Positions 1 through 8,634 of a stretch of DNA of 64,000 bases are shown piece by piece. The stretch's first letter is position 1, and every line of letters begins with the position of its first letter. Source of the DNA: Thaumasiovibrio sp047250365. Its GTDB lineage: Bacteria > Pseudomonadota > Gammaproteobacteria > Enterobacterales > Vibrionaceae. Below the pieces are notes generated by a model. It did not search any database. It worked only from the letters and a program-made list of their open reading frames with translations, and was not told where the DNA came from. The translations under genes were made by a program, and so were the position numbers. Where the stretch lies: NCBI RefSeq assembly GCF_047250365.1, contig NZ_JBLBVL010000002.1, forward strand, positions 310,001 to 374,000. Reading direction: 5' to 3'.

Positions 1-649
1 TATGCAAGACGTCATTTATACTGAACTTGCCCGCCTTAATATTCCTTTTCAAGGCAAGGTTATTATCTCCGATCACCCACCACGTTCGGTTGCGCTCTAT
101 CAGCACCTCTCTGCGCCGTTAATGACACTCCTTGAGCTAGTACTGCAAGATTCCAACAATGTGCTCACAGACAGCTTACTGCGCAGTATGGCAAGTACAG
201 ATGGCACCATGAGTCAAGGCGCCTTTGTATTGAGGTCACACTTCGCTGACCTCTTTAACGATCCTGGCTGGTTAAATGTGCCACTGGTTGATGGATCAGG
301 CCTATCGCGCAATAACCGGCTCACTGCTAAGCAGCTCATGCAAGTACTCAGCTATGTTTACCAGCACGAACCTGCGCTGTTTGCTTTATTGCCGATCAGT
401 GGCGAGTCTGGCACCTTGCGCTATCGGCAAAGTGTGCGTCATACGCCGTTAAAAGGGGCACTACAGGCGAAAACGGGGTCGCTGTATGGCGCACATAACC
501 TCGCTGGAGAATTGACAACACAGTCAGGCCGAAAGCTATTGGTCGTACAGCTGGTGAATGGCTATTTTTGGCAACATCAGCCGGGAATAGAGAGCCCACT
601 GATTCGCTTTGAGCGGCAATTTTATCAGCAATTGTTCGAGCAATATTAA
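1..649 (+). CDS. dacB: D-alanyl-D-alanine carboxypeptidase/endopeptidase PBP4, C-terminal part (partial)
   Basis: This is the 3' part of a penicillin-binding protein 4 gene that begins before the window; about 215 residues are visible. PBP4 is a periplasmic enzyme that trims peptidoglycan peptides and cleaves cross-links. The visible part holds an SNN triad (SxN class) in SNNVLTDSLLR, the DGSGLSRNN loop, and the KTG triad in AKTGSLYGAHNLAG. The SxxK nucleophile motif and signal peptide lie upstream of the window. The ATG at position 2 is internal, not the start. The gene converges on carB and shares a bidirectional terminator with it. Confidence 0.88.
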   Translation, partial: MQDVIYTELARLNIPFQGKVIISDHPPRSVALYQHLSAPLMTLLELVLQDSNNVLTDSLLRSMASTDGTMSQGAFVLRSHFADLFNDPGWLNVPLVDGSGLSRNNRLTAKQLMQVLSYVYQHEPALFALLPISGESGTLRYRQSVRHTPLKGALQAKTGSLYGAHNLAGELTTQSGRKLLVVQLVNGYFWQHQPGIESPLIRFERQFYQQLFEQY

Positions 650-715
650 TCCGGCGGTATTAATCGCGCTTGATTGCCGTTCTTATCGAATGTTCAATCG
701 GTTAACGACACATAA

Positions 716-745
716 CAAAAAACCCGCCTGGCGGCGGGTTTTCAT
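716..745. terminator. Bidirectional intrinsic terminator between dacB and carB
   Basis: An 8-bp stem AACCCGCC (721-728) pairs with GGCGGGTT (733-740) across a 4-nt loop. It has an A-run on the left and T residues on the right, so it can act for both convergent genes. Confidence 0.85.
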
Positions 746-767
746 TTAATCAACAAGCAATGCGATA

Positions 768-3700
768 TTAGCTGTTGGCTTTGATGCGAGCGTGTAGCTC
801 TTGTACTGAGGTGACTTTATTACGGTCATCCGCAGTCAGTGCCATACAAGAAGCAAAAGCGGCATTCATGGTGGTGGTGTAGTTGACCTTTTCCGCCAAT
901 GCACCACGACGCAGCACTTTTGAATCTTCAATCGCCTGACGCCCTTCGGTGGTATTTACGATGTAGCTATACTCACCATTCTTGATACGGTCAAGAATGT
1001 GTGGACGACCTTCGTGAACCTTGTTCACTAGGCGCGGGTTAATCCCCTCTTCACCTAACGCAACCGCTGTACCGTGAGTTGCATCCAACTCATAACCCAG
1101 TTCGATCATCTGTTTGGCCAGAGCAACAGCACGCTTCTTGTCTCCACCACGTACAGACAACAATGCGCGACGACGACCGCTATCTTCCTGCTTACCACAG
1201 CCAAGCTCGGCCTTAGCAAATGCCTCTGCGAACGTGTCACCCACACCCATCACTTCACCGGTTGAGCGCATTTCTGGGCCTAATAGTGGGTCAACACCAG
1301 GGAACTTGTTAAATGGCAACACCACTTCTTTCACTGAGTAGTACGGTGGAATGATCTCTTGAGTAAAGCCTTGCTCTTCTAAAGATTGGCCCGCCATAAC
1401 TCGTGCTGCGATTTTCGCTAACGGTGCGCCAGTCGCTTTCGATACAAACGGTACAGTACGTGCGGCACGTGGGTTTACTTCAATCAAGTAAACTTCGCCA
1501 TCCTTCACCGCGAACTGGGTGTTCATTAAACCACGTACACCCAACTCCATAGCCAGCTTCTCAACTTGCTGACGCATTACGTCTTGGATCTCTTGGCTTA
1601 GGGTATAGGCTGGCAGTGAACATGCTGAGTCACCAGAGTGAACACCTGCTTGTTCAATATGCTCCATGATACCGCCAATCACAACACGCTCACCGTCGCA
1701 AATCGCATCAACGTCGACTTCTACTGCATCATCAAGGAAGCGGTCTAGCAATACCGGTGATTCATTCGATACACTGACTGCTTCGTTAAAGTAACGGCGT
1801 AGGTCTTGCTCGTCATAGACGATTTCCATCGCACGGCCGCCCAGTACATACGAAGGACGTACTACCAGCGGGTAACCGATTTCACGTGATTTTTCTACCG
1901 CTTGCTCCAGTGCTGTTACTGTTGCGTTCTCTGGCTGCTTAAGGCCTAGGCGTTCAACCGCTGCTTGGAAGCGCTCACGGTCTTCTGCGCGGTCAATCGC
2001 ATCTGGGCTGGTTCCAATAATTGGCACACCTGCCGCTTCTAATTCACGCGCCAGTTTCAGTGGTGTTTGACCACCGTACTGAACGATAACCCCTTTCGGC
2101 TTTTCAACTCGAACAATAGACAGAACATCTTCCAGTGTGACGGGTTCGAAGTAGAGGCGGTCTGATGTGTCGTAATCGGTAGAGACCGTTTCTGGGTTAC
2201 AGTTAACCATAATGGTCTCATAACCGTCTTCACGTAGTGCCAACGATGCGTGTACACAACAGTAATCAAATTCGATACCTTGACCAATTCGGTTAGGGCC
2301 GCCGCCCAATACCATAATTTTATCTTTGTCTGATGGGTTCGATTCACACTCTTCATCGTACGATGAGTACATGTAAGCCGTATCAGAAGAGAATTCCGCC
2401 GCACACGTATCAACACGCTTGTATACCGGGTGAATATCAAATTGATGACGCAGCTTGCGAATTTCAGACTCAGCAATACCCAGCAATTTCGCCAAGCGAA
2501 CATCAGCGAAACCTTTACGCTTCAGTTTGCGGAGCATCTCTGCGTTTAGACCTGCAAAACCGTTTTGTTTTACTTCTTCTTCTAGGCGAACGATCTCTTC
2601 GATCTGCACCAAGAACCAACGGTCAACTGACGTTAGGTTAAAGACGCCATCAACAGACATACCTGCACGGAACGCATCAGCGATATACCAGATACGCTCA
2701 GCACCAGCATCTTTTAGCTCATGGCGGATCTTAGTTAGTGCATCTGGTGCATCCAAATCAACCATTTCATCGAAACCGTGCGCACCCACTTCTAGGCCAC
2801 GCAACGCTTTCTGCATAGATTCTTGTTGGTTACGACCAATGGCCATCACTTCACCCACAGACTTCATCTGTGTGGTTAGACGGTCGTTGGCACCAGCAAA
2901 CTTCTCAAAGTTAAAGCGCGGGATCTTCGTTACAACGTAGTCGATGGTTGGTTCGAATGAGGCTGGCGTTGCACCGCCAGTGATGTCATTCATTAGCTCA
3001 TCAAGCGTAAAGCCAACCGCCAGTTTCGCTGCCACTTTCGCGATAGGGAAGCCAGTCGCTTTTGATGCTAACGCCGAAGAACGCGATACACGCGGGTTCA
3101 TCTCGATGATAACCATACGGCCATCTTTCGGGTTAATACCAAACTGTACGTTTGAACCACCAGTCTCAACACCGATTTCACGTAGAACAGCCAGTGATGC
3201 ATTACGCATCAACTGGTATTCTTTGTCGGTTAGTGTTTGCGCAGGGGCAACCGTGATTGAGTCACCCGTATGGATGCCCATTGGGTCGAAGTTTTCAATC
3301 GTACAAACGATAATACAGTTGTCATTTTTATCACGAACAACTTCAGTCTCGTACTCTTTCCAACCAATCAGCGATTCGTCAATCAACAACTCGTTGGTTG
3401 GTGACAAATCTAGACCACGGCGACAAATTTCTTCAAACTCTTCTTTGTTATAAGCAATACCACCACCGGTACCACCCATAGTGAAAGAAGGGCGGATAAT
3501 ACATGGGAAGCCCACCATATCCAGCACTTTGTATGCTTGCTCCATTGTCTTAGCTGTATCCGCACGTGGACATTCTAAGCCAATCGATTTCATCGCTTTA
3601 TCAAAACGAGAACGGTCTTCGGCTTTATCAATCGCATCAGCGGTTGCGCCAATCATTTCAACGCCGAACTCTTTTAGAACACCTTCGCGCTCTAAATCCA

Positions 3701-3998
3701 AGGCACAGTTTAGCGCTGTTTGACCACCCATTGTCGGTAGAATCGCATCTGGGCGTTCCTTAGCGATAATATTTCTTACCACTTCCCAGTGAATTGGCTC
3801 GATGTAAGTCGCATCGGCCATCTCTGGATCAGTCATGATGGTGGCAGGGTTCGAGTTTACAAGGATAACGCGGTAGCCTTCTTCGCGAAGTGCTTTACAC
3901 GCTTGGGCACCTGAATAGTCAAACTCACAAGCCTGACCGATGACAATTGGGCCAGCACCCAGAATCAGAATACTTTTAATGTCAGTACGTTTTGGCAT
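768..3998 (-). CDS. carB: Carbamoyl-phosphate synthase large subunit
   Basis: CarB makes carbamoyl phosphate from bicarbonate, ammonia channelled from CarA, and two ATP, feeding pyrimidine and arginine synthesis. The 1076 residues match the usual length (about 1073 in E. coli). Two homologous ATP-grasp halves are visible, each opening with a nucleotide-binding stretch (ILILGAGPIVIGQACEFDYS near residue 10; MVLGGGPNRIGQGIEFDYCC near 560), followed by a C-terminal MGS-like allosteric domain. It follows carA with a 16-nt gap and an SD-like GGGGAAG before the ATG, so the two are one operon. Regulation should come from the promoter region upstream of carA. Confidence 0.98.
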   Translation of the reverse strand: MPKRTDIKSILILGAGPIVIGQACEFDYSGAQACKALREEGYRVILVNSNPATIMTDPEMADATYIEPIHWEVVRNIIAKERPDAILPTMGGQTALNCALDLEREGVLKEFGVEMIGATADAIDKAEDRSRFDKAMKSIGLECPRADTAKTMEQAYKVLDMVGFPCIIRPSFTMGGTGGGIAYNKEEFEEICRRGLDLSPTNELLIDESLIGWKEYETEVVRDKNDNCIIVCTIENFDPMGIHTGDSITVAPAQTLTDKEYQLMRNASLAVLREIGVETGGSNVQFGINPKDGRMVIIEMNPRVSRSSALASKATGFPIAKVAAKLAVGFTLDELMNDITGGATPASFEPTIDYVVTKIPRFNFEKFAGANDRLTTQMKSVGEVMAIGRNQQESMQKALRGLEVGAHGFDEMVDLDAPDALTKIRHELKDAGAERIWYIADAFRAGMSVDGVFNLTSVDRWFLVQIEEIVRLEEEVKQNGFAGLNAEMLRKLKRKGFADVRLAKLLGIAESEIRKLRHQFDIHPVYKRVDTCAAEFSSDTAYMYSSYDEECESNPSDKDKIMVLGGGPNRIGQGIEFDYCCVHASLALREDGYETIMVNCNPETVSTDYDTSDRLYFEPVTLEDVLSIVRVEKPKGVIVQYGGQTPLKLARELEAAGVPIIGTSPDAIDRAEDRERFQAAVERLGLKQPENATVTALEQAVEKSREIGYPLVVRPSYVLGGRAMEIVYDEQDLRRYFNEAVSVSNESPVLLDRFLDDAVEVDVDAICDGERVVIGGIMEHIEQAGVHSGDSACSLPAYTLSQEIQDVMRQQVEKLAMELGVRGLMNTQFAVKDGEVYLIEVNPRAARTVPFVSKATGAPLAKIAARVMAGQSLEEQGFTQEIIPPYYSVKEVVLPFNKFPGVDPLLGPEMRSTGEVMGVGDTFAEAFAKAELGCGKQEDSGRRRALLSVRGGDKKRAVALAKQMIELGYELDATHGTAVALGEEGINPRLVNKVHEGRPHILDRIKNGEYSYIVNTTEGRQAIEDSKVLRRGALAEKVNYTTTMNAAFASCMALTADDRNKVTSVQELHARIKANS

Positions 3999-4014
3999 GT
4001 TTTACTTCCCCTGC

Positions 4015-5154
4015 TCAGGCTTTGTGTTGCTTAATTAGTTCAATAAAGTGGTCAAACAATGGCGCGGCATCGTGTGGACCTGGGCTTGCTTCTGGGTGAC
4101 CTTGGAAGCTAAACGCTGGCTTATCGGTACGGTGAATCCCTTGCAATGAACCATCAAACAGTGATTTGTGGGTGGCACGCAAGTTCGCAGGAAGCGTCTC
4201 TTCGTCTGCTGCAAAACCGTGGTTTTGAGAAGTAATCATGACAACATCACGATCGAGATCTTTAACCGGGTGGTTGGCACCATGATGACCAAACTTCATT
4301 TTCACCGTTTGTGCACCAGACGCTAGGGCTAGAATTTGGTGACCAAGACAGATACCGAAAATAGGTAGACCTTTATCTAGAAATACTTTTGTTGCTGCAA
4401 TTGCATATTCACACGGGGCTGGGTCACCTGGGCCGTTCGATAAGAACACACCGTCAGGATTAAGAGCCAGTACCTCTTCTGCTGAAGTTTCAGCAGGAAC
4501 AACTGTTAAGCGACAGCCGCGGTCAACCAACATGCGCAGGATGTTGCGCTTAGCACCGAAGTCGTAAGCAACAACGTGAAATGGCAATTCGCTGTCATCT
4601 TTTGCTTCAGGAAGGCCACCTTCTAGTGTCCACGACCCCTGCTTCCATTGGTACGTCTCTTTGGTTGTCACCTCTTTCGCCAGGTCCATCCCCTTTAGTC
4701 CAGGGAATGCTTTGGCCTTTTCTAGTGCCAACGCCTCGTCCAAGTTGTTTCCGGCAACAATACAACCGTTTTGCGCACCTTTCTCACGTAAAATACGCGT
4801 CAACTTGCGGGTATCAATGTCTGCGATACCAACAATGTTTTGCGACTTTAGATAATCAGAAAGGGTTTGTTCACAACGGAAGTTTGAAGCAATGAGGGGG
4901 AGGTCACGAATTACCAGGCCTTGCGCGTGGATTGAAGTAGATTCTTCGTCTTCGGAATTTGTTCCGGTATTACCAATATGAGGATAAGTGAGAGTAACGA
5001 TTTGCTGGGAATAGGAAGGATCAGTAAGGATTTCTTGATAACCTGTCATGGAAGTATTAAAAACCACTTCACCAACAGCTGAACCATCTGCCCCAATGGC
5101 CATGCCACGGAACACCGTCCCATCTTCGAGGACTAACAGTGCCGATCTACTCAA
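4015..5154 (-). CDS. carA: Carbamoyl-phosphate synthase small (glutaminase) subunit, TTG start
   Basis: CarA hydrolyses glutamine and passes ammonia to CarB. The N-terminal CPSase_sm domain is followed by a class I amidotransferase domain with nucleophile Cys in FGICLGHQ and the downstream HPEASPG histidine/glutamate. A TTG at 5166 gives a longer frame, but GGAGG at 5164-5160 lies inside that extension and sits 5 nt before another TTG at 5154-5152. Starting there gives MSRSALLVLEDG, which aligns with the E. coli N-terminus MIKSALLVLEDG, also a TTG start to my knowledge. The product is 379 residues. It is the first gene of carAB. Confidence 0.96.
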   Translation of the reverse strand: MSRSALLVLEDGTVFRGMAIGADGSAVGEVVFNTSMTGYQEILTDPSYSQQIVTLTYPHIGNTGTNSEDEESTSIHAQGLVIRDLPLIASNFRCEQTLSDYLKSQNIVGIADIDTRKLTRILREKGAQNGCIVAGNNLDEALALEKAKAFPGLKGMDLAKEVTTKETYQWKQGSWTLEGGLPEAKDDSELPFHVVAYDFGAKRNILRMLVDRGCRLTVVPAETSAEEVLALNPDGVFLSNGPGDPAPCEYAIAATKVFLDKGLPIFGICLGHQILALASGAQTVKMKFGHHGANHPVKDLDRDVVMITSQNHGFAADEETLPANLRATHKSLFDGSLQGIHRTDKPAFSFQGHPEASPGPHDAAPLFDHFIELIKQHKA

Positions 5155-5166
5155 GACAACCTCCAA

Positions 5167-5205
5167 AATAAATAAAAATGCAATTTAAGTGTATAAAAAT
5201 CTATC
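5167..5205 (-). promoter_or_regulatory. Tandem ArgR operator (ARG box pair) upstream of carA
   Basis: Two 18-bp ARG-box-like sites lie at 5167-5184 and 5188-5205. Against the consensus WNTNAATWWWWATTNANW the first has one mismatch (ATG for ATT) and the second has three. The centres are 21 bp apart, the spacing expected of ArgR hexamer operators (two 18-bp boxes separated by 3 bp). They lie 13-51 nt upstream of the carA TTG, as at the arginine-repressed P2 promoter of E. coli carAB. A -10-like TATACA (5195-5190, minus strand) overlaps the upstream box. Binding is inferred. Confidence 0.6.
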
Positions 5206-5263
5206 AACAAGATCCATACCCAACGCCATGTCACATAACGTTGATTTTTGACAAATTGCGCGC

Positions 5264-5292
5264 ATTCTATGGATCCGGTGCCTCTCTGTCAA
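5264..5292 (-). promoter_or_regulatory. Strong sigma70 promoter of carAB (P1-like)
   Basis: Reading the minus strand, TTGACA (5292-5287), a 17-bp spacer and TAGAAT (5269-5264) form a near-consensus promoter. It is followed by a GC-rich discriminator GCGCGC, typical of stringently or nucleotide-controlled promoters. It lies about 110 nt upstream of the carA start, like the pyrimidine-responsive P1 of E. coli carAB. Confidence 0.75.
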
Positions 5293-5648
5293 CCGAGTTA
5301 TGAAAATAAATTTATTTTATAGCAACCAAGGCACAACTATCGCCTGAAAGACCTAAAACTAGCACTTTGCCTTGCATTTTTTCGACTCAGTCTCGATATT
5401 TCAAACTCAGGAACGAACTAACTCGTGCAAAGTTTCGATAGGAATTTGTCACACCCAAGCAAACGTTTCCCAAGCCTAGGTTTCTCTTAAATATACGAAC
5501 TAAAGCGCAATGTCATAGCCAGAGCTGCAAAAGACCAAGTAATGTCACGTAAATTAAGCAAAAGAAGGGATGAATTTTAGTTAAACGGGGAGATAAATAG
5601 CGGGGAATAGCCCCCTTACAAAAAGAAAGGGAGCTGCATAGACATGCA
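5293..5648. other. Upstream part of the carA-dapB intergenic region
   Basis: No credible coding sequence is visible. A perfect 16-bp AT-rich palindrome, AAAATAAATTTATTTT (5303-5318), lies just upstream of the carAB -35 and could be an UP element or operator. A hairpin of AGCCCCCTT (5609-5617) with AAGGGAGCT (5627-5635, one G-U pair) lies after dapB but has no U-tract, so it is only a weak terminator candidate. Confidence 0.4.
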
Positions 5649-6452
5649 CTAACTTAAATCAAGTACATCTTGCATTGTATAAAAGTTTGCTGGTCGTTTA
5701 GCCAACCACACTGCCGCACGCACTGCGCCATTTGCAAAGGTCATCCGATCGGTAGCTTTATGGGTGATTTCTACACGCTCACCAATATCAGCAAACATTG
5801 CGGTGTGCTCACCGACAATATCGCCAGCACGAATGGTGGCAAAGCCAATTTCATCCCTTGAACGTTCGCCGGTAATCCCTTCACGCGCATAAACGGCAAC
5901 ATCGGACAGTTGATTACCCATTGCACCAGCAATCGCCTCTCCCATGCCAATCGCAGTCCCAGATGGAGCATCAACCTTATGACGATGATGAGCTTCTACA
6001 ATCTCTATATCGCAGTAGTCCCCCATGACTTTCGCTGCCTGCTCTAATAGTTTAAATACCACGTTCACACCAACGCTATAGTTCGGTGCCATAATTAGCG
6101 GCACGTCTGTCGCTGCATCATCAATAAATTGACGTTCACCGTCATTAAAACCTGTCGTGCCAATAACAATACGTTTCTTGTATTGCTGACATAGCGCAAT
6201 ATTATTAATCGTTGCCTGCGGCGCGGTAAAGTCGATCAGCACATCATAGTTATCAACAACTTTTGCTAGATCATCGACAATTGGAATGCCCAAACGACCA
6301 ACACCGGCTAGCTCTCCGGCGTCACAACCAATCAAGCTCGACTCCGAACGCTCACTGGCAGCTCCGAGCTCTGCATGATCCGATAAATGTACCGCCTTAA
6401 TTAGATTCCGTCCCATACGCCCGGCTGCACCAGCAATTGCAATTCGAACCAT
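5649..6452 (-). CDS. dapB: 4-hydroxy-tetrahydrodipicolinate reductase
   Basis: DapB reduces hydroxy-tetrahydrodipicolinate with NAD(P)H in the diaminopimelate/lysine pathway, supplying peptidoglycan and lysine. The N-terminal Rossmann motif GAAGRMG is at residues 8-14, and the catalytic block EAHHRHKVDAPSGTA lies near residue 155. The chosen ATG (6452) gives MVRIAIAGAAGRMG and 267 residues. A GTG nine bases upstream (6461) is possible but lies only 1 nt from the AGGGAG ribosome-binding site. It is a single gene, downstream of the ispH terminator and upstream of carAB. Confidence 0.96.
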   Translation of the reverse strand: MVRIAIAGAAGRMGRNLIKAVHLSDHAELGAASERSESSLIGCDAGELAGVGRLGIPIVDDLAKVVDNYDVLIDFTAPQATINNIALCQQYKKRIVIGTTGFNDGERQFIDDAATDVPLIMAPNYSVGVNVVFKLLEQAAKVMGDYCDIEIVEAHHRHKVDAPSGTAIGMGEAIAGAMGNQLSDVAVYAREGITGERSRDEIGFATIRAGDIVGEHTAMFADIGERVEITHKATDRMTFANGAVRAAVWLAKRPANFYTMQDVLDLS

Positions 6453-6544
6453 TGCGTCCACTCTCCCTAATTCATATTACGAAACATACACTGTAGCTAA
6501 ATCAAGCACAAAACCAAAGTATTTATGCACAATAAGAGCGATAT

Positions 6545-6569
6545 AAAAAATCCCCACAACGGTGGGGAT
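6545..6569 (-). terminator. Intrinsic terminator after ispH
   Basis: On the minus strand ATCCCCAC pairs with GTGGGGAT around a 4-nt loop (arms 6562-6568 and 6551-6557) and is followed by a run of six T. It starts just after the ispH stop and ends the ribF-ileS-lspA-fkpB-ispH block. Confidence 0.88.
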
Positions 6570-6572
6570 CGG

Positions 6573-7520
6573 CTAAAGATTTTTTACTTGAAGCTCACGG
6601 GGCACTTCAAAGAACATATTCTCTTCTCGGCCTGATAACTCCTCAACTTCTGCACCGTGCAAGGCTTTAATTCGCTCAATAATTTGATTCACTAACGCTT
6701 CAGGTGCAGAAGCTCCGGCTGTTACACCCACAACGGCACTATCTTCAAACCATTGTGACTCAATCGATTCAGGGCAATCAATCAGATAACTAGGAGTACC
6801 TAACTTTTCAGCCAGTTCACGTAAGCGATTTGAGTTAGATGAGTTCTTCGACCCCACCACTACCACCACATCGGTTTGCTCGGCCAACGTACGCACGGCA
6901 TCCTGGCGGTTTTGCGTCGCGTAACAGATATCGTCTTTACGCGGTCCCTGAATCGCTGGGAATGTCTTTCGCAGCGCATCGATCACATCTGCGGTTTCAT
7001 CAACGGACAAGGTCGTCTGGCTAACATAATGTAAATTGGCCGCATCTTTAACTTTAGCGACAAGCTGTTTCACATCATCTGGCTTCTCGACCAAATACAT
7101 GCCGCCAATGTCACTCGCATATTGCCCCATCGTCCCTTCCACTTCTGGATGGCCGGCGTGGCCAATCAGGACCACCTCCATATCACGACGACTTGCACGA
7201 GCCACTTCCATATGTACTTTCGTTACCAATGGGCAGGTGGCATCAAAGACAGTTAAACCACGCGACTTTGCTTCTGCTCTCACGGCTTGAGAGACTCCAT
7301 GAGCCGAAAAAATAACGATGCTATCATCTGGCACTTCTACCAGCTCTTCAACAAACACCGCACCACGGGCTTTTAAACCATCAACAACGAAGCGGTTATG
7401 AACAACCTCATGACGAACGTAAATCGGTGGCTGATACATCGCCAATGCACGCTCAACGATAGTAATAGCGCGATCCACACCAGCACAAAAACCACGCGGG
7501 TTCGCTAATAATATTTTCAT
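6573..7520 (-). CDS. ispH: 4-hydroxy-3-methylbut-2-enyl diphosphate reductase
   Basis: IspH carries out the last step of the MEP isoprenoid pathway, reducing HMBPP to IPP and DMAPP with a 4Fe-4S cluster. The three cluster cysteines are visible in GFCAGVDRA (residue 12), DATCPLV (near 96) and ICYATQNRQ (near 198). The 315-residue length is typical. It follows fkpB with a 15-nt gap, giving the classical lspA-fkpB-ispH order. Confidence 0.98.
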   Translation of the reverse strand: MKILLANPRGFCAGVDRAITIVERALAMYQPPIYVRHEVVHNRFVVDGLKARGAVFVEELVEVPDDSIVIFSAHGVSQAVRAEAKSRGLTVFDATCPLVTKVHMEVARASRRDMEVVLIGHAGHPEVEGTMGQYASDIGGMYLVEKPDDVKQLVAKVKDAANLHYVSQTTLSVDETADVIDALRKTFPAIQGPRKDDICYATQNRQDAVRTLAEQTDVVVVVGSKNSSNSNRLRELAEKLGTPSYLIDCPESIESQWFEDSAVVGVTAGASAPEALVNQIIERIKALHGAEVEELSGREENMFFEVPRELQVKNL

Positions 7521-7535
7521 CTGATCCTGCTTCTC

Positions 7536-7973
7536 TTATGCGATGATCTCAACGATATCGACATCAAAAATAATATCAACCCCAGATAAAGGGTGGTTAA
7601 AATCGACTGTGACTGAATCCCCTTCAACATCGCGTACAATGCCTGGTATCTCAATACCATCTGGACCGGTAAAGGCAATAATATTTCCTAGTTCTGGCTC
7701 TATATCTGCACCAAACTGGCTACGCGAGAAATGCTGAATATTGTCTGGGTTGGGCTGACCAAATGCGTCCTCTGGTGCCAATTCAAAGCTGGCCTTATCG
7801 CCACACTGAAGACCCAACAAACAACGTTCAAAGGATGTAGTTAAGCTCCCATCTCCCAAACGAAATTTGGCGGGCTTTCCCATCGCTTGCGTCGACTCCG
7901 CGACCGAACCATCTTTTAATTTAATATCAAAGTGAATCAGCACTTCACTGTCTGATTGAATACGGTTTGTCAT
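7536..7973 (-). CDS. fkpB: FKBP-type peptidyl-prolyl cis-trans isomerase (SlpA family)
   Basis: A 145-residue member of the SlyD/SlpA-like FKBP family, which isomerises Xaa-Pro bonds and acts as a cytoplasmic chaperone. The FKBP segment with the inserted flap is visible: VLIHFDIKLKDGSVAEST at the N-terminus, then EDAFGQPNPDNIQ, and VDFNHPLSG in the C-terminal part, which is diagnostic of the family. It lies between lspA and ispH as in E. coli. A possible attenuating hairpin lies between lspA and this gene. Confidence 0.94.
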   Translation of the reverse strand: MTNRIQSDSEVLIHFDIKLKDGSVAESTQAMGKPAKFRLGDGSLTTSFERCLLGLQCGDKASFELAPEDAFGQPNPDNIQHFSRSQFGADIEPELGNIIAFTGPDGIEIPGIVRDVEGDSVTVDFNHPLSGVDIIFDVDIVEIIA

Positions 7974-8054
7974 CCTAAAATCCTTTCTCGATGGCAGAGA
8001 ATCATTAACAGGTCTTTATGCCTATTACTACGCTGCTGTCTATCTTAATCTTAC

Positions 8055-8102
8055 TCGTCTAAAAAGACAAAACGCCACCCATGAATGAGCAGCGCTTTGT
8101 TT
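8055..8102 (-). terminator. Possible weak terminator or attenuator between lspA and fkpB
   Basis: In the 148-nt gap the minus strand can pair ACAAAGCGC with GCGTTTTGT (one G-U pair), followed by a short T-rich stretch CTTTTTAG. The loop is long, so the call is weak. It might lower fkpB-ispH expression relative to ileS-lspA. Confidence 0.35.
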
Positions 8103-8121
8103 TTCCAATAATGGTCGAGTG

Positions 8122-8634
8122 TTATTTATCGACGTTCTTCGACGCCGCTTCAGAGCGGAAGCTATCTAACACCACCATTGCCGCACCAATGCAAATACCA
8201 GCATCGGCAAGGTTGAAAGCGGGCCAATGAGAATTTCCGACATAAAAATCAAGAAAATCAACCACGAAGCCATGTACTAAGCGATCAAATACATTGCCCA
8301 ACGCACCACCAATGACCAAAGCGTAAGCAATATTGCTTAGCTTTTCTGTCGCTGGAGCTCGTCGCATCCAAAACATCAGCATGCTACAAACACCCAGCGC
8401 AATCAGTGTGAAGAACCAACGCTGCCAGCCTCCGGCATCACTCAAAAAGCTAAATGCTGCACCATAGTTATGTACATAAAGAAAATTGAAAAAAGGCAAT
8501 ACCTCAATTCGATTTTCCCATCCATACCCCATGTTGTTCATTACAAATAGCTTCGATGAGACATCTGCAATGAAAACAACCACCGCCAGCCATAGCCAGC
8601 GGAGCCCTGATTGTTTAAGCGTTGGTATAGTCAT
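8122..8634 (-). CDS. lspA: Lipoprotein signal peptidase (signal peptidase II)
   Basis: LspA is an inner-membrane aspartyl protease that removes signal peptides from diacylated prolipoproteins. It has 170 residues and four predicted membrane segments. The catalytic aspartates fall in the conserved GALGNVFDRL and FNLADAGICIGA blocks. Its ATG overlaps the ileS stop by one base (TAATG), so translation is probably coupled. Lgt, the enzyme acting just before it, is encoded at 19740-20546. Confidence 0.97.
   Translation of the reverse strand: MTIPTLKQSGLRWLWLAVVVFIADVSSKLFVMNNMGYGWENRIEVLPFFNFLYVHNYGAAFSFLSDAGGWQRWFFTLIALGVCSMLMFWMRRAPATEKLSNIAYALVIGGALGNVFDRLVHGFVVDFLDFYVGNSHWPAFNLADAGICIGAAMVVLDSFRSEAASKNVDK

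Noticed and set aside
2057..2503. Long minus-strand alternative frame inside carB, and several plus-strand frames opposite it
   Set aside because: They overlap the unmistakable CarB reading frame and show no family resemblance.
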